Positions 18,358 to 27,949 of a stretch of 64,000 nucleotides of DNA are shown piece by piece (position 1 is the first letter of the stretch; each line of letters starts with the position of its first letter). The stretch is from Neptunicoccus cionae. GTDB taxonomy: Bacteria > Pseudomonadota > Alphaproteobacteria > Rhodobacterales > Rhodobacteraceae. Under the pieces are notes generated by a model. That model saw nothing but the letters and a program-made list of their open reading frames with translations. It made no database searches and was not told where the DNA came from. Both the position numbers and the translations under genes were made by a program. The stretch covers positions 1-64,000 of the forward strand of contig NZ_PKOJ01000008.1 in the NCBI RefSeq assembly GCF_002860325.1, written 5' to 3'.

Positions 18358-18434
18358 GCTCGGACCTTGCGCGGATCGGATATAACCGTCAAGTCGCAGT
18401 TGCATCCCTTCGCAATTCGTCGCAGAAATCCGGC

Positions 18435-18905
18435 ATGAGTAAAAGTCTGAAACGAGTGCAGCGCCGTGCAGAGGCGCTTGGCCTGAACATCACCGTAGTG
18501 GAAACTGCAATTGATACCCATACCGCAGCCCAAGCGGCGCAGTCTCAGGGCTGCGAAGTGGACCAGATCGCAAAATCCATCATCTTCCGCGGAGAGCGCA
18601 GCGGCGCTGTGATCCTGTTTCTAACGGCAGGGGGCAACCGCGTGGATACCGGTCAGGCCGCTATTGTTTCGGGCGAACCGCTTGGCAAGGCGGATGCCGC
18701 CCTGATCCGCAGCCAGACCGGATTTGCCATTGGCGGCGTCTCTCCGATCGGCCATCTGAACCCGATCAGAACCTTCATGGATCCGCGCCTGATGGACTAT
18801 GATGCAATCTGGGCTGCTGCCGGAACGCCCCGCCACCTTTTCGCGATTGATCCCCGCAAGCTGCAAAAGATCACAAAGGCGGAAGTGACCTGTTTCACAG
18901 GTTAA
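18435..18905 (+). CDS. YbaK/EbsC-type aminoacyl-tRNA deacylase
   Basis: 156 residues from ATG 18435. The YbaK fold is recognised by QIAKSIIFRGERSGAVILFLTAGGNRVD (with the conserved Lys) and the GGVSPIGH loop. These stand-alone editing proteins hydrolyse mischarged tRNAs, most often Cys-tRNA(Pro) or Ala-tRNA(Pro); which substrate applies cannot be read here. The upstream extension to 18342 overlaps the glnE start region and is rejected. It is divergent from glnE with 77 bases between the starts. Confidence 0.9.
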   Translation: MSKSLKRVQRRAEALGLNITVVETAIDTHTAAQAAQSQGCEVDQIAKSIIFRGERSGAVILFLTAGGNRVDTGQAAIVSGEPLGKADAALIRSQTGFAIGGVSPIGHLNPIRTFMDPRLMDYDAIWAAAGTPRHLFAIDPRKLQKITKAEVTCFTG

Positions 18906-18941
18906 CCAATGCCTCTTTTTGGAAAAATATCCGCGGGTGAA

Positions 18942-18974
18942 TTGCGCCGAGGCGCAAGAGGGCCGGCAGGCCCT
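18942..18974. terminator. Two back-to-back hairpins between convergent genes
   Basis: TTGCGCC/GGCGCAA (18942-18957) and AGGGCC/GGCCCT (18959-18974) are perfect stems with one base between them. They sit in the 68-base gap where ybaK and lpxB converge. Neither has a strong T-run, so a two-way, possibly Rho-aided stop is the likely role. Confidence 0.45.
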
Positions 18975-20152
18975 TAGTCTGTCCGATCCAGAAACGCCAG
19001 AACCGAACGGGCCGCCCGGTCGCCGGGATCTTCTCCGCCAAGCCCGAGCGCCTGCATGGTTTGCGCACAGGCCTCTTTCTGCCCGTTGGCAACAGTCGTG
19101 TCTTTCAGCAGCGCCAACAGCGCCGGAGTGATCAGGTCCGGCGTACAGGTTTCAAATAAAAACTCTGGAATTTCGCGGGTTTGCGTAACGATATTGATAA
19201 GATTTGCTGTATCGATTTGCGCAAGTTTCTTGACCATCCGTGTCGTCAGGTAGTTCGCCTTATAGCCCACCACCATCGGGCAGCTGGCCGCAGCCAGTTC
19301 CAGTGCAACCGTTCCGGACGTAGCAAGGGCAGCATCGCTTAGAGTGAAAACCATCCGCTTGCGGTGCTCGTTCGCAGCCACGCTAAAGCCCCGCGGGTCG
19401 AGGACAAAGGGGGCGACTTCCCACCCCTCAACCATCGCCTTTACCTGATTAACTACAGCAGAGGCGGCAGGCAGGACGAATTGCACGCCTTCGACCTGCG
19501 TTGCAATTCGGCGGGCAACTTCGCCGTGAATCGGCCCCATTCGGGACAGTTCGCCCTTGCGGGAACCGGGCAACAGACAAACCACTGGTCTTTCGGGGTC
19601 GATCCCCTGCTCCTGCGCAAAAGCGGCTGTTTCGTCACCTGTCGGCTGGCGCTCTGCCACAATGGGGTGGCCGACGAAATCACAACTCATGCCGGCGACT
19701 GTCATATAGGGTGGCTCGAACGGAAGAAGTGCCAGTACATGGTCCACATGGCGGGCCATTTTTTCAGCCCGTTCCGGCCGCCATGCCCAAACGGACGGCG
19801 CGACATAATGCACGACTTTCAGGTTCGGGCGGGTTGCTTTCAGTTTCTCGGCCACCCGCAGGCAAAAATCGGGGCTGTCGATGGTGATTAACACATCCGG
19901 TTCAAACCGCTGTGCTGCCGTTACCGTCTGTTTTATCCGGCGTAGCAGTTTGGGGATACGGGGCAGTACCTCCAGCAGGCCCATGACGGACAGATCGTCC
20001 ATGTCAAAAAGGCTGTCCAGCCCCTCGGCCTCCATGGCTGCGCCACCCACGCCCTGAAAGCGGATATCGGGATGCAGGCGTTTTAACCCTGCCATCAAAG
20101 CACCGCCCAGCTTGTCGCCAGAGGGTTCCCCTGCAAGAATAAACGCCCTCAC
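18974..20152 (-). CDS. lpxB: Lipid-A-disaccharide synthase
   Basis: 392 residues, GT-B type glycosyltransferase (GT19). It starts AFILAGEPSGDKLGG, the typical LpxB N-terminus, and holds PSVWAWRPERAEKM and LLPGSRKGE. It joins UDP-2,3-diacylglucosamine to lipid X to form the lipid A disaccharide at the inner membrane. Its start overlaps the lpxI stop by four bases (ATGA), so translation is coupled. It is the last gene of the envelope cluster. Confidence 0.97.
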   Translation of the reverse strand: MRAFILAGEPSGDKLGGALMAGLKRLHPDIRFQGVGGAAMEAEGLDSLFDMDDLSVMGLLEVLPRIPKLLRRIKQTVTAAQRFEPDVLITIDSPDFCLRVAEKLKATRPNLKVVHYVAPSVWAWRPERAEKMARHVDHVLALLPFEPPYMTVAGMSCDFVGHPIVAERQPTGDETAAFAQEQGIDPERPVVCLLPGSRKGELSRMGPIHGEVARRIATQVEGVQFVLPAASAVVNQVKAMVEGWEVAPFVLDPRGFSVAANEHRKRMVFTLSDAALATSGTVALELAAASCPMVVGYKANYLTTRMVKKLAQIDTANLINIVTQTREIPEFLFETCTPDLITPALLALLKDTTVANGQKEACAQTMQALGLGGEDPGDRAARSVLAFLDRTD

Positions 20153-21033
20153 GGGGTCGCTCCTCCGGTGTTTCCTGACGGGTCATCCCGCCCGACACCC
20201 ACCAGAAACAGACCCAGTTCATCCGCTTTTGCTACGGTTTGCTCCAGCCCCAGAACCAGAACGCCGCCCGCTTGCACCGCCACACCGGCCAGACCAGCTT
20301 TCGCGGCGGCTTCCATCGTGGCGGGACCAATGCTCGGCAGATCGGTGCGCCAGTCCTGTCCGGGTTTGGGCAGCTTGCACAGCACCCCGCGCGCACCGTT
20401 ATTATCCAGCCGGAACGCCGCACCGGTATCTGCCACAAACCGCAACATTTCGTCGGTGCCCTGAATGCTCTCTACCGCAAGGCAGATCCCCTGTGCCACC
20501 ACAGCGCCCTGCCCCACATCCAGCCGGCCCGCCGCCTCGGCAATATCAAATCCCCGCCTGATGTCCGCCCAATCCGCTTTGGACAGTTTCGCGACTGTCT
20601 GAACCCCGCTTGGTGCAAGCAGCGTTGCAAGCACATCGTGGGCGCCAAGGACTTCTATACCCTCAGACTCAAAAATCGCAGTGATCGTACGCAAGGTTAC
20701 ATCGTCGCCCGATTTCATCGCGGGCAACAGGGTTGGGGCAAGGCGCAGGAATTTCCAGTCGAACTTCAGCGGCCGCAACTGTGGACGCTGCATCGCACCG
20801 GCGAAGGTAACAGCCCGAAAACCGCCGGTTTTCAGGGCTTTGAACATGCGGGCCGGTTTTTCAAACTCCGCCCTGATCACCGGAAGTCCAATGGTCCAGT
20901 CAGGCGAAAATCCGGCAAACAGGACCAGTACAAAATCGCGACCGGATCTTTGGCACTCTTCTGCAAGTAGCTGGGGCAAATCCCCGTCACCGGCCACAAT
21001 CGCCAGTGGTTGCAGATCCGGTGCGCTGACCAT
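20149..21033 (-). CDS. lpxI: UDP-2,3-diacylglucosamine pyrophosphatase LpxI
   Basis: 294 residues of the LpxI family (formerly DUF1009): LAIVAGDGDLPQLLA at the N-terminus and GARGVLCKLPKPGQDWRTDLPSIGP in the C-terminal catalytic domain. It hydrolyses UDP-diacylglucosamine to lipid X, replacing the unrelated LpxH of gammaproteobacteria, as is usual in alphaproteobacteria. It sits between lpxA and lpxB, giving three consecutive lipid A steps in one operon. Confidence 0.95.
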   Translation of the reverse strand: MVSAPDLQPLAIVAGDGDLPQLLAEECQRSGRDFVLVLFAGFSPDWTIGLPVIRAEFEKPARMFKALKTGGFRAVTFAGAMQRPQLRPLKFDWKFLRLAPTLLPAMKSGDDVTLRTITAIFESEGIEVLGAHDVLATLLAPSGVQTVAKLSKADWADIRRGFDIAEAAGRLDVGQGAVVAQGICLAVESIQGTDEMLRFVADTGAAFRLDNNGARGVLCKLPKPGQDWRTDLPSIGPATMEAAAKAGLAGVAVQAGGVLVLGLEQTVAKADELGLFLVGVGRDDPSGNTGGATP

Positions 21034-21037
21034 GCCC

Positions 21038-21844
21038 TTAGTCCGCTTTTGGGGTCGTCATGTGGCGGCTGGATTCGTCGAGGATAAAGTCCGTCACATC
21101 CTGAACCAGTGCATTGGAGGCGTATTCGAGCTGCAGGCTCGCCGCCCGCTCCTTGAGCGAACCGGTGCCGTTGAACAACAAACGGAAGGCACTGCGCATT
21201 CCGTTGATGGTGTTCTTGTCATAGCCGCGCCGTTTCAGACCGACGAGGTTCAACCCTTCCAGAGTTGCCCGATCCCCGAGCACGGTTCCATAGGGGATAA
21301 CATCCGCCACCACTGCAGCCAGACCGCCGATCATGGCGCCCTTGCCGATGCGACAGAACTGGTGCACGCCGGATAGTGCGCCCATCACAACATTGTCTTC
21401 GACAATACAATGTCCGCCAAGCGAAGCGTTATTCGCCAGAACCACATTGTTGCCGATGATACAGTCATGCCCAATGTGTACGCTCATCATGAACAGGCCG
21501 TCGTCGCCCACTTTTGTCAGACCGCCACCCCCTTCGGTGCCCGGATTCATCGTCACATGTTCACGGATGCGGTTGCGTTTACCGATCTCCAACTTGGTGC
21601 GTTCGCCCCCGAACTTCAGATCCTGCGGTATGTGGCCGATGCTGGCGAAAGGAAAGACGACGGTTTCATCGCCGATGTCTGTCCATCCTTCAACAACTGC
21701 ATGGGATTTCAGTTCAACCCCGCGCCCGAGCGTGACTTCCGGCCCGACAACAGCAAAGGCGCCGATGTGGCAATCGGGGCCTACAATAGCACCCTCTTCG
21801 ACCACCGCCATCCGGTGGACTGTAGCAGTTTCATGAACAGCCAT
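21038..21844 (-). CDS. lpxA: UDP-N-acetylglucosamine O-acyltransferase
   Basis: 268 residues from ATG 21844 (MAVHETATVHRMAVVEEGAIVGP). The N-terminal two thirds is a left-handed beta-helix of hexapeptide repeats; the catalytic His is in the GGHCIVEDN/GVHQFCRIG region. The C-terminal helical part carries GLKRRGYDKNTI. It adds a 3-hydroxyacyl chain to UDP-GlcNAc, the first lipid A step. The start is two bases past the fabZ stop; an upstream reading to 21937 lies inside fabZ and is rejected. Confidence 0.97.
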   Translation of the reverse strand: MAVHETATVHRMAVVEEGAIVGPDCHIGAFAVVGPEVTLGRGVELKSHAVVEGWTDIGDETVVFPFASIGHIPQDLKFGGERTKLEIGKRNRIREHVTMNPGTEGGGGLTKVGDDGLFMMSVHIGHDCIIGNNVVLANNASLGGHCIVEDNVVMGALSGVHQFCRIGKGAMIGGLAAVVADVIPYGTVLGDRATLEGLNLVGLKRRGYDKNTINGMRSAFRLLFNGTGSLKERAASLQLEYASNALVQDVTDFILDESSRHMTTPKAD

Positions 21845-21846
21845 TT

Positions 21847-22323
21847 TTACTGATCCTCTGGTGGAACCATCATTGCGTTGAATTCGGCTTCGGCAACAAC
21901 CTTGCCATCTACCATAGCTTCGCCCGAGAAGCGCCAAAGCTTACCACGCCCGCGGATCACTTTAACGTGCAGTTCAAGTTGGTCACCGGGTGTAACCGGC
22001 TGGCGGAACTTACATTTGTCGATGGACAGGAAATAGACCAGCATATCGTTGTCGATCATATCCAGCGTCATAACCACCAGCACAGCCGCTGTCTGGGCCA
22101 TTGCTTCCACAATTGTTACGCCGGGCATGATCGGACTGGACGGGAAATGCCCCTGAAAATGCGGTTCGTTATAGGTGACATTCTTGATGCCAACAGCGCT
22201 TTTGTTCAGATCCACGTCTTTCACGCGGTCGATCAGAAGAAACGGGTACCGGTGGGGGATCATCCGTTTAATTTCTTGAATATCCGCGGTTAACAACGTG
22301 TTGCCGGTCTCGCCGTCTGCCAT
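21847..22323 (-). CDS. fabZ: 3-hydroxyacyl-ACP dehydratase FabZ
   Basis: 158 residues, hot-dog fold. The active-site His and Glu are in [19 protein letters not shown]. It dehydrates 3-hydroxyacyl-ACP and so competes with LpxA for the same substrate, which explains the linkage. It lies between skp and lpxA in the minus-strand cluster. Confidence 0.97.
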   Translation of the reverse strand: MADGETGNTLLTADIQEIKRMIPHRYPFLLIDRVKDVDLNKSAVGIKNVTYNEPHFQGHFPSSPIMPGVTIVEAMAQTAAVLVVMTLDMIDNDMLVYFLSIDKCKFRQPVTPGDQLELHVKVIRGRGKLWRFSGEAMVDGKVVAEAEFNAMMVPPEDQ

Positions 22324-22411
22324 TACTTCTTCCTTTGTTCTAGAAAACCAACCTTAGCCTGCCTCGTGCCACGGTTCCAGTGGAACCGCAGCCTCTTCGG
22401 CAGGCCAAAGA

Positions 22412-22990
22412 CTATTCGATGGATATTTCACCCGCAGCATAGGCGGAATTCATCCGCTCTATGACAGTGTTTGTAACATCGCCGCCCTGACTCATCCAAA
22501 CGACGCTTTCGTCCAGTACAAACATGACGCCCCGTTCCTGCATCAATTGTACGATGATGCTTTCGGCCTGCCGGAAAAAACGGAAACGCATGGATTCGAG
22601 TGACTTGGCCAGATCAACGGACTTCTGGTCCTGCTCCCTGCGGGTTTTCTTGACCTTGGCGTCGAATGCCTCTGCCATGGGCTTGAAATCTTGTGCGCTC
22701 ATGGTCTTGCGCAACTCTGTCAGGTCCAGCTCTTCCTGCTCCAGACGCGCTGCAAGCTCTTCGTTCTCGGCGACCAGCGCAGACTGACGTTCTGCCAACA
22801 TGTCCGAAAGATGCCGCCCCAGATCGCTGCGCTGGATCAGGGCTTCCCTGTTGATGCTGACAACCGGCAGAGGTTGGTCATAAAGCGGAAAATCCTGCGC
22901 CTGAGCGATGGCGCCCGACCCGCCAGCCGTCAGCAGACAGGTGGAAAGCACCGCGCCAAGACCAAACGCCCTGCCTGTCATCCGCGCCAT
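22412..22990 (-). CDS. skp: OmpH/Skp-type periplasmic chaperone
   Basis: 192 residues: signal peptide to about residue 31 (ending GAIAQAQ), then a long heptad-rich coiled coil (about 60-150: RQSALVAENEELAARLEQEELDL and onward) forming the tentacle arms of Skp trimers. It holds unfolded outer-membrane proteins for BamA. The gene starts three bases after the bamA stop codon, so the two products are made together. Confidence 0.9.
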   Translation of the reverse strand: MARMTGRAFGLGAVLSTCLLTAGGSGAIAQAQDFPLYDQPLPVVSINREALIQRSDLGRHLSDMLAERQSALVAENEELAARLEQEELDLTELRKTMSAQDFKPMAEAFDAKVKKTRREQDQKSVDLAKSLESMRFRFFRQAESIIVQLMQERGVMFVLDESVVWMSQGGDVTNTVIERMNSAYAAGEISIE

Positions 22991-22993
22991 CCT

Positions 22994-25369
22994 TTAGAAG
23001 CGGGTGTCGATAGTAAAGTTAAAGGACTCTGTCTTGTCGACACCTTCTACATAATCGATCGGTTTGGCAAAGTTGAACCGGAGCGGCCCGAGCGCTGTAT
23101 CCCAGAACAGCGACACCCCGATAGAAGAGCGCAGTTCGAAGTCGGAAGAGGACGCCGTGGAAGTGATACCACCCGCAGTCGCGGTGGTAGTGTCCAGTCC
23201 CCACAGGCTCCCGACATCAAGAAACAGACCGCCATAGATACCATATTCTTCAGGCAGACCGATTGGGAAGCTCGCCTCGAGACGGGCCAGCGCATAGAAA
23301 TTACCACCCAGCGCCGCATCATAAGAGTCGCCACTCCCGTCCAGAGTGACATCCCGTGGGCCGACCCCGTAAGCTTCAAAACCGCGCAAGGAGTTGCCGC
23401 CCAGATGGAACCGGTCGATCACACTGGTGGTGTTGCCGCCAAGACCTTTCAGATAACCGCCTTCAACTTCAGCAGAAAGAACCACTTCTTCGTTAAAGAT
23501 GCTTCTATACGCTTTGGCATTAGCGACAGCCTTATAGTATTTGTTGTCTCCACCCAGTCCGGCCAGCGTCTGGTCGATGCTGAAAATAAAGCCAGCGGTC
23601 GGATCCACCGGAGAGTTCCGGCGGTCATAGGTGTAGCCTAGGCCGATTCCGAAAGAGGATTTACGCCCCTCTTCCGCCTGAATAAGCGGAGAAGAAGCCG
23701 CATCCGGTATCACTTCGTTACTGGCAAACAGCAGCGAGGTTTCCAGCGAAGAGCTTTCCCCGACAGGGAATTCAAGGCTGGGTCGAACCAGCACCTGACT
23801 GGTGTTATAGGTCAGATCATCATCGTCTGTTGTCTGGTAAGAAAGGGTCAGAGATCCGGCCAGATCACGATCAAACATCTTCGGTTCTCTGAAGGAGAAA
23901 GAGTATTCCCGTTCGTCGCTTGTGGTGCTGATCGTCAGCCCGACTTCCTGACCGCGCCCAAGGAAGTTATCCTCTGTCAGAGTAACGCTACCGCTCAAGC
24001 CGGAGTCCGTGCCGAAACCGACACCAAAGCCCAGCGATCCTGTCGCCTGCTCTTCGACATTCACATCAATAACAACCTGATCGGGCGCAGACCCCTGCCG
24101 CGTTTGCACATCTACGTTGGCAAAATAGCCAAGTGCGCGAATGCGGTCAGTGGCTTCCTGAACCTTACGGGCGTTGAAAGGATCGCCTTCAACAGTCTCG
24201 AATTCCCGCCGGATTACACGGTCCAGCGTGGTGCTGTTACCCTCAATATCGATCCGTTCCACAAAGCGCTTCTGGCCTCGGGCAAGTTCAAATTCAATGT
24301 CTAGTGTGCGGGTATCATCGTTGCGGGTCACACGCGGGCGGGCCTGCACAAAAGGCAGCCCCAGATCCGCAGAAATCACGTCCAGCCGTTCCAGCGTGGT
24401 GTTAACCAGCTCTGGATTATAGACACGTCCTTCATTGATCTTCATCGCACTGCGGTAGTTTTCGATGTTAACGTCCTGCTCCGGGCTGGACAGTGTCAGC
24501 TTGCCAAAACGGTACTGCTGACCTTCTTGCACCTGAAAATTCACGCCAAAGGAGTTCCGCTCCCGCGCAAAATCAGCAGAAGAGGAAAGCACCTGTGCGT
24601 CGATATAGCCGCGCTTCAGATAGAAGTTCCGCAGCTTTTCCTTATCGAATTCCAGCCGCTCGGGGATGAAAGTATCCTTGCGTACCAGCGTGCGGAACAG
24701 CCCCGCCTGTTTTGTTTCCAGCGCCCCGCGCAGGCGGCGGTCGGAATACTGGCGGTTTCCGGTAAAGCTGATGCGGTTGACTTCGATCACGCGGCCTTCG
24801 CGGACTTCAAACACCAAATCCACGCGGTTGTCCGAACGACGGATGATCTTGGGCTCAATTCGCGCTGCCAGTCGTCCCGCTTGCGCATAGGCATTGGTCA
24901 GTGCCTGCGTATCGGCTTCGGCCTGAGCGGGGGAATAGGCACGACGCGGGGTGGAACCAATGAGACCGATCAGGTCTTCATCCTTGAGGCGGCGGTTGCC
25001 CTCAATAGCGACAGCATTGATTGTAGGGTATTCGGCGACATCAATCACCAGACGTCCGCCTTCGGGGCGCACATCTACTGTTTCAAACAGACCGGATGAA
25101 TAGAGATTCTGCACGGCCGCGTTGATTTGACCGGGGGTTACGGTCACACCGGCCGAAATACCGGCGATAGAACGGACGGTATCCGCCGCAATCCGTTGAT
25201 TGCCCGACACATCCACCCGCGAGAACCGCGCAGTGGCTTGCGCGTAAGCCATTGAACTTTGCAGGGAAATAACGCTGTCCAGCGGAACTGCCGCCACACC
25301 AAGCGCCAAAGCTGCACCACCGAGTTTCAAGTTACGCTTCATGCGCAGTGACATCCGCGAAGTCTTCAT
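22994..25369 (-). CDS. bamA: Outer-membrane assembly factor BamA
   Basis: 791 residues from ATG 25369; a TTG 18 bases upstream is less likely. A signal peptide ends near the AYAQ site, five POTRA domains follow (about 30-400), and a 16-strand barrel ends in aromatic Phe (FTIDTRF), the outer-membrane insertion signature. Motifs GYIDAQV in the POTRA region and LRGFEAYGVGPRD (loop 6 VRGF/Y-type motif) are seen. It inserts beta-barrel proteins. Its neighbours rseP and skp belong to the same envelope-quality theme. Confidence 0.97.
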   Translation of the reverse strand: MKTSRMSLRMKRNLKLGGAALALGVAAVPLDSVISLQSSMAYAQATARFSRVDVSGNQRIAADTVRSIAGISAGVTVTPGQINAAVQNLYSSGLFETVDVRPEGGRLVIDVAEYPTINAVAIEGNRRLKDEDLIGLIGSTPRRAYSPAQAEADTQALTNAYAQAGRLAARIEPKIIRRSDNRVDLVFEVREGRVIEVNRISFTGNRQYSDRRLRGALETKQAGLFRTLVRKDTFIPERLEFDKEKLRNFYLKRGYIDAQVLSSSADFARERNSFGVNFQVQEGQQYRFGKLTLSSPEQDVNIENYRSAMKINEGRVYNPELVNTTLERLDVISADLGLPFVQARPRVTRNDDTRTLDIEFELARGQKRFVERIDIEGNSTTLDRVIRREFETVEGDPFNARKVQEATDRIRALGYFANVDVQTRQGSAPDQVVIDVNVEEQATGSLGFGVGFGTDSGLSGSVTLTEDNFLGRGQEVGLTISTTSDEREYSFSFREPKMFDRDLAGSLTLSYQTTDDDDLTYNTSQVLVRPSLEFPVGESSSLETSLLFASNEVIPDAASSPLIQAEEGRKSSFGIGLGYTYDRRNSPVDPTAGFIFSIDQTLAGLGGDNKYYKAVANAKAYRSIFNEEVVLSAEVEGGYLKGLGGNTTSVIDRFHLGGNSLRGFEAYGVGPRDVTLDGSGDSYDAALGGNFYALARLEASFPIGLPEEYGIYGGLFLDVGSLWGLDTTTATAGGITSTASSSDFELRSSIGVSLFWDTALGPLRFNFAKPIDYVEGVDKTESFNFTIDTRF

Positions 25370-25444
25370 ACTGTCCCAAACCCCCAAGGTCTTAATCGAA
25401 CCTTATAATTTTCTACACCCTTTCTAATCGAACCGTTTCCGGAT

Positions 25445-26788
25445 TCAAAGGCGCATAATGTCGTTAAAGGTGGCGAAAATCATCAACATCAACAAGAGCG
25501 AAAGCCCAACTCCCATTGCAACCTGAAGGGCGCGATCGCTTGGCGGGCGTCTGAAGATGGCCTGATAGGCGAAAATCACCAGATGACCACCGTCAAGGAT
25601 AGGGATCGGCAACAGGTTCATCAGCCCGATTGCTGTAGAAATAAAAGCAATCATAAAGACCAGCTCCAACGGCCCCTGCGAGGCACTGTCGCCGGACGCC
25701 ACAGCAATCCCGACCGGACCCTGCAGGTTTTTGACCGACAGACCGCCTGTCACCAGTTCGCTGATGGTGCGCACAAAGGTTTTGGCCAGATGCCACACAG
25801 ATCCGACACCCGCATCCAGCGCGCCAAGCAGTCCAACTGTTTCATAGACTGGGGCCACCGAGAGCCCTGCCCCGATACCAATCATCATCCGCTCGCCAAA
25901 GCTGCCGTCTTCTTTTTCATACGCCATGGAGCGCGGAGTAATCGCAAGGTCTACAACTTCTGAACCGCGCAGAACTTTCATGGATACTTCACGAGAGGTC
26001 ATTTGCTGCACGATGGTTTGCAGTTCGAAGAAAGAGGCAATCGGCTTGCCGTCCATTTCGATCACCAGATCGTCTTTTTTCACACCGGCCTTTGCCGCAG
26101 GCGTGACCGGATTGACCGAAGACACAATAGGCAGCCATGGGAACGGCCCGCTGACTGTCAGCTCTTCGCCGTTGCGCAGCACACCGTATGTAGGAGTGCT
26201 GTTTTCATCAGCGCGATATTTGAAATCCTCAAAATCCTTCCACGCTGAAACAGGCTGGCCGTTAAAGCTCCGGATTTGATCGCCCGACTGCAAACCGATT
26301 GTTTCGCCCGGAACCGATTTCACCTCGCCGACCACCAGATCCGGTGACGGACGTCCCGATCCCATGGCAATCAGGCCGAAAATCACGATGGACAGAATAA
26401 AGTTGGCTCCCGGACCTGCGAAAACCGTCAGGGCACGCTTCCAGAGGGCTGCAGCCTCGAACGTGCGGGCGCGCAGGGCTTCGGGCATGGCGTCTATTGC
26501 GCTACGGTCAGCACCGCCGCTGGCCGCATTCGCGTCGCCAAGGAACTTTACAAATCCGCCAAAGGGCAAGGCCGCAATCTGCCAACGGGTCCCCCGTTTA
26601 TCGGTCCATGTTTTTAGAACCGGACCAAACCCCATGGAAAACGCTTCGGCGTGAATGCCGCACCAGCGGCCGACGATGTAATGACCAAATTCATGGATAA
26701 AGATCACGATACTTAACACGATAATGAACGGCACCAGAAAGGTCAGCGTTCCCCCGACAAGCGGTATGTGGGACAGGAAATCGAACAT
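25445..26788 (-). CDS. rseP: Site-2 protease RseP
   Basis: 447 residues. Zinc-binding HEFGH is in the first membrane helix (about 33-37) and LLPIPILDGGHL supplies the third ligand near the C-terminus. At least four membrane helices flank one clear PDZ region (about 215-290: GVKKDDLVIEMDGKPIASFFEL), with a second degenerate repeat before it. It makes the intramembrane cut in anti-sigma factors or signal-peptide remnants. The start codon lies three bases after the dxr stop. Confidence 0.96.
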   Translation of the reverse strand: MFDFLSHIPLVGGTLTFLVPFIIVLSIVIFIHEFGHYIVGRWCGIHAEAFSMGFGPVLKTWTDKRGTRWQIAALPFGGFVKFLGDANAASGGADRSAIDAMPEALRARTFEAAALWKRALTVFAGPGANFILSIVIFGLIAMGSGRPSPDLVVGEVKSVPGETIGLQSGDQIRSFNGQPVSAWKDFEDFKYRADENSTPTYGVLRNGEELTVSGPFPWLPIVSSVNPVTPAAKAGVKKDDLVIEMDGKPIASFFELQTIVQQMTSREVSMKVLRGSEVVDLAITPRSMAYEKEDGSFGERMMIGIGAGLSVAPVYETVGLLGALDAGVGSVWHLAKTFVRTISELVTGGLSVKNLQGPVGIAVASGDSASQGPLELVFMIAFISTAIGLMNLLPIPILDGGHLVIFAYQAIFRRPPSDRALQVAMGVGLSLLLMLMIFATFNDIMRL

Positions 26789-26791
26789 GGT

Positions 26792-27949
26792 TTAAAACCC
26801 TTTCTGCGCGGCTTCACCCGCTCTCACACGTGCGATTGCATCTGCGTCAATCACATCTTTTATGTTTAGTGTATCACTGCCGGATACGTCTGTCTGCGCC
26901 AGTACTTGACGCACCACACGGGCCATATCCAGAAACCCGATCCTGCGATCCAGAAACAGATCAAGAGCTGCCTCTTTAGCGGCATTGAATACAGCCCCTG
27001 CCAGCCCCCCCATCTGCATGGTCTGGGTGGCGAGTTCGAGCGCGGGAAATTGTGCCGGATCAGGATGCTGGAAGCTGAGCGCGCCAAGCGCCCCGAAGTC
27101 CAGACGCTCCAGCGGCAGGTCCACACGCTCCGGCCAGTTCAGCGCAAAACCGATTGGTCCGCGCATATCTGCCGGACCAAGATGCGCCATGATCGCACCG
27201 TCAGTGAACCCGACCATCGAATGGATGATCGACTGGGGATGAATGATAACTTCGATCTGTTCGGGCGACACATCAAACAGGGCGTGGGTTTCCAGAACCT
27301 CCATTGCCTTGTTGAACATCGACGCACTGTCGATGGAAATCCGCTGCCCCATGTCCCAGTTCGGATGGGCCATCGCCTGTTCCGGTGTAGCCTTTTCCAG
27401 TGCTTTCGGGTCCGAATGCAGGAACGGTCCGCCCGAAGCGGTCAGAATGATGCGCTCCACCTCTTTGTCGGCGCCGCCGATACATTGGAAGATCGCGGAA
27501 TGTTCACTGTCTACGGGCAGCAGGCAAGTGCCGTGATCTTCACAAACCCTGTTCAGCAGCGCGCCACCGCATACCAGACTTTCCTTATTGGCCAGCGCGA
27601 GCGTTTTTGAGTTGCGAGCGATGGCCAGACTGATCTCCAGACCGGCAAACCCCACAACGGACGACATCGCCCAGTCAACCGGAATGGCCGCAGCTTCCAG
27701 CAGGGCGGAACGTCCGGCAGCGGCTTTCACTGCACTCCCCGCGAGTGCCGCACGCAGATCGGGTAGCAGGTTTTCCTGCGCCACGATGGCGTATTCGGCC
27801 CGCAAGGCCTTTGCCTGTTCGGCCAGAAGAGCCACATTTGCGCCGCCGCTCAGGGCAACTACATCAAAATCGTCAGGCCTGCGGGCAATCAGATCAAGGG
27901 TATTCTGCCCGATAGATCCGGTGGCCCCAAAAACGGAAACTCGCCGCAT
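26792..27949 (-). CDS. dxr: 1-deoxy-D-xylulose 5-phosphate reductoisomerase
   Basis: 385 residues from ATG 27949. The NADPH-binding GATGSIGQNTLDLI begins at residue 6 and the DXR motifs NKESLV, LPVDSEHSAIFQC and PNWDMGQRISIDSASMFNK are intact. It makes 2-C-methyl-erythritol 4-phosphate, the first committed MEP-pathway step supplying undecaprenol and quinones. The start overlaps the cdsA stop codon by one base (TGATG). Confidence 0.97.
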   Translation of the reverse strand: MRRVSVFGATGSIGQNTLDLIARRPDDFDVVALSGGANVALLAEQAKALRAEYAIVAQENLLPDLRAALAGSAVKAAAGRSALLEAAAIPVDWAMSSVVGFAGLEISLAIARNSKTLALANKESLVCGGALLNRVCEDHGTCLLPVDSEHSAIFQCIGGADKEVERIILTASGGPFLHSDPKALEKATPEQAMAHPNWDMGQRISIDSASMFNKAMEVLETHALFDVSPEQIEVIIHPQSIIHSMVGFTDGAIMAHLGPADMRGPIGFALNWPERVDLPLERLDFGALGALSFQHPDPAQFPALELATQTMQMGGLAGAVFNAAKEAALDLFLDRRIGFLDMARVVRQVLAQTDVSGSDTLNIKDVIDADAIARVRAGEAAQKGF

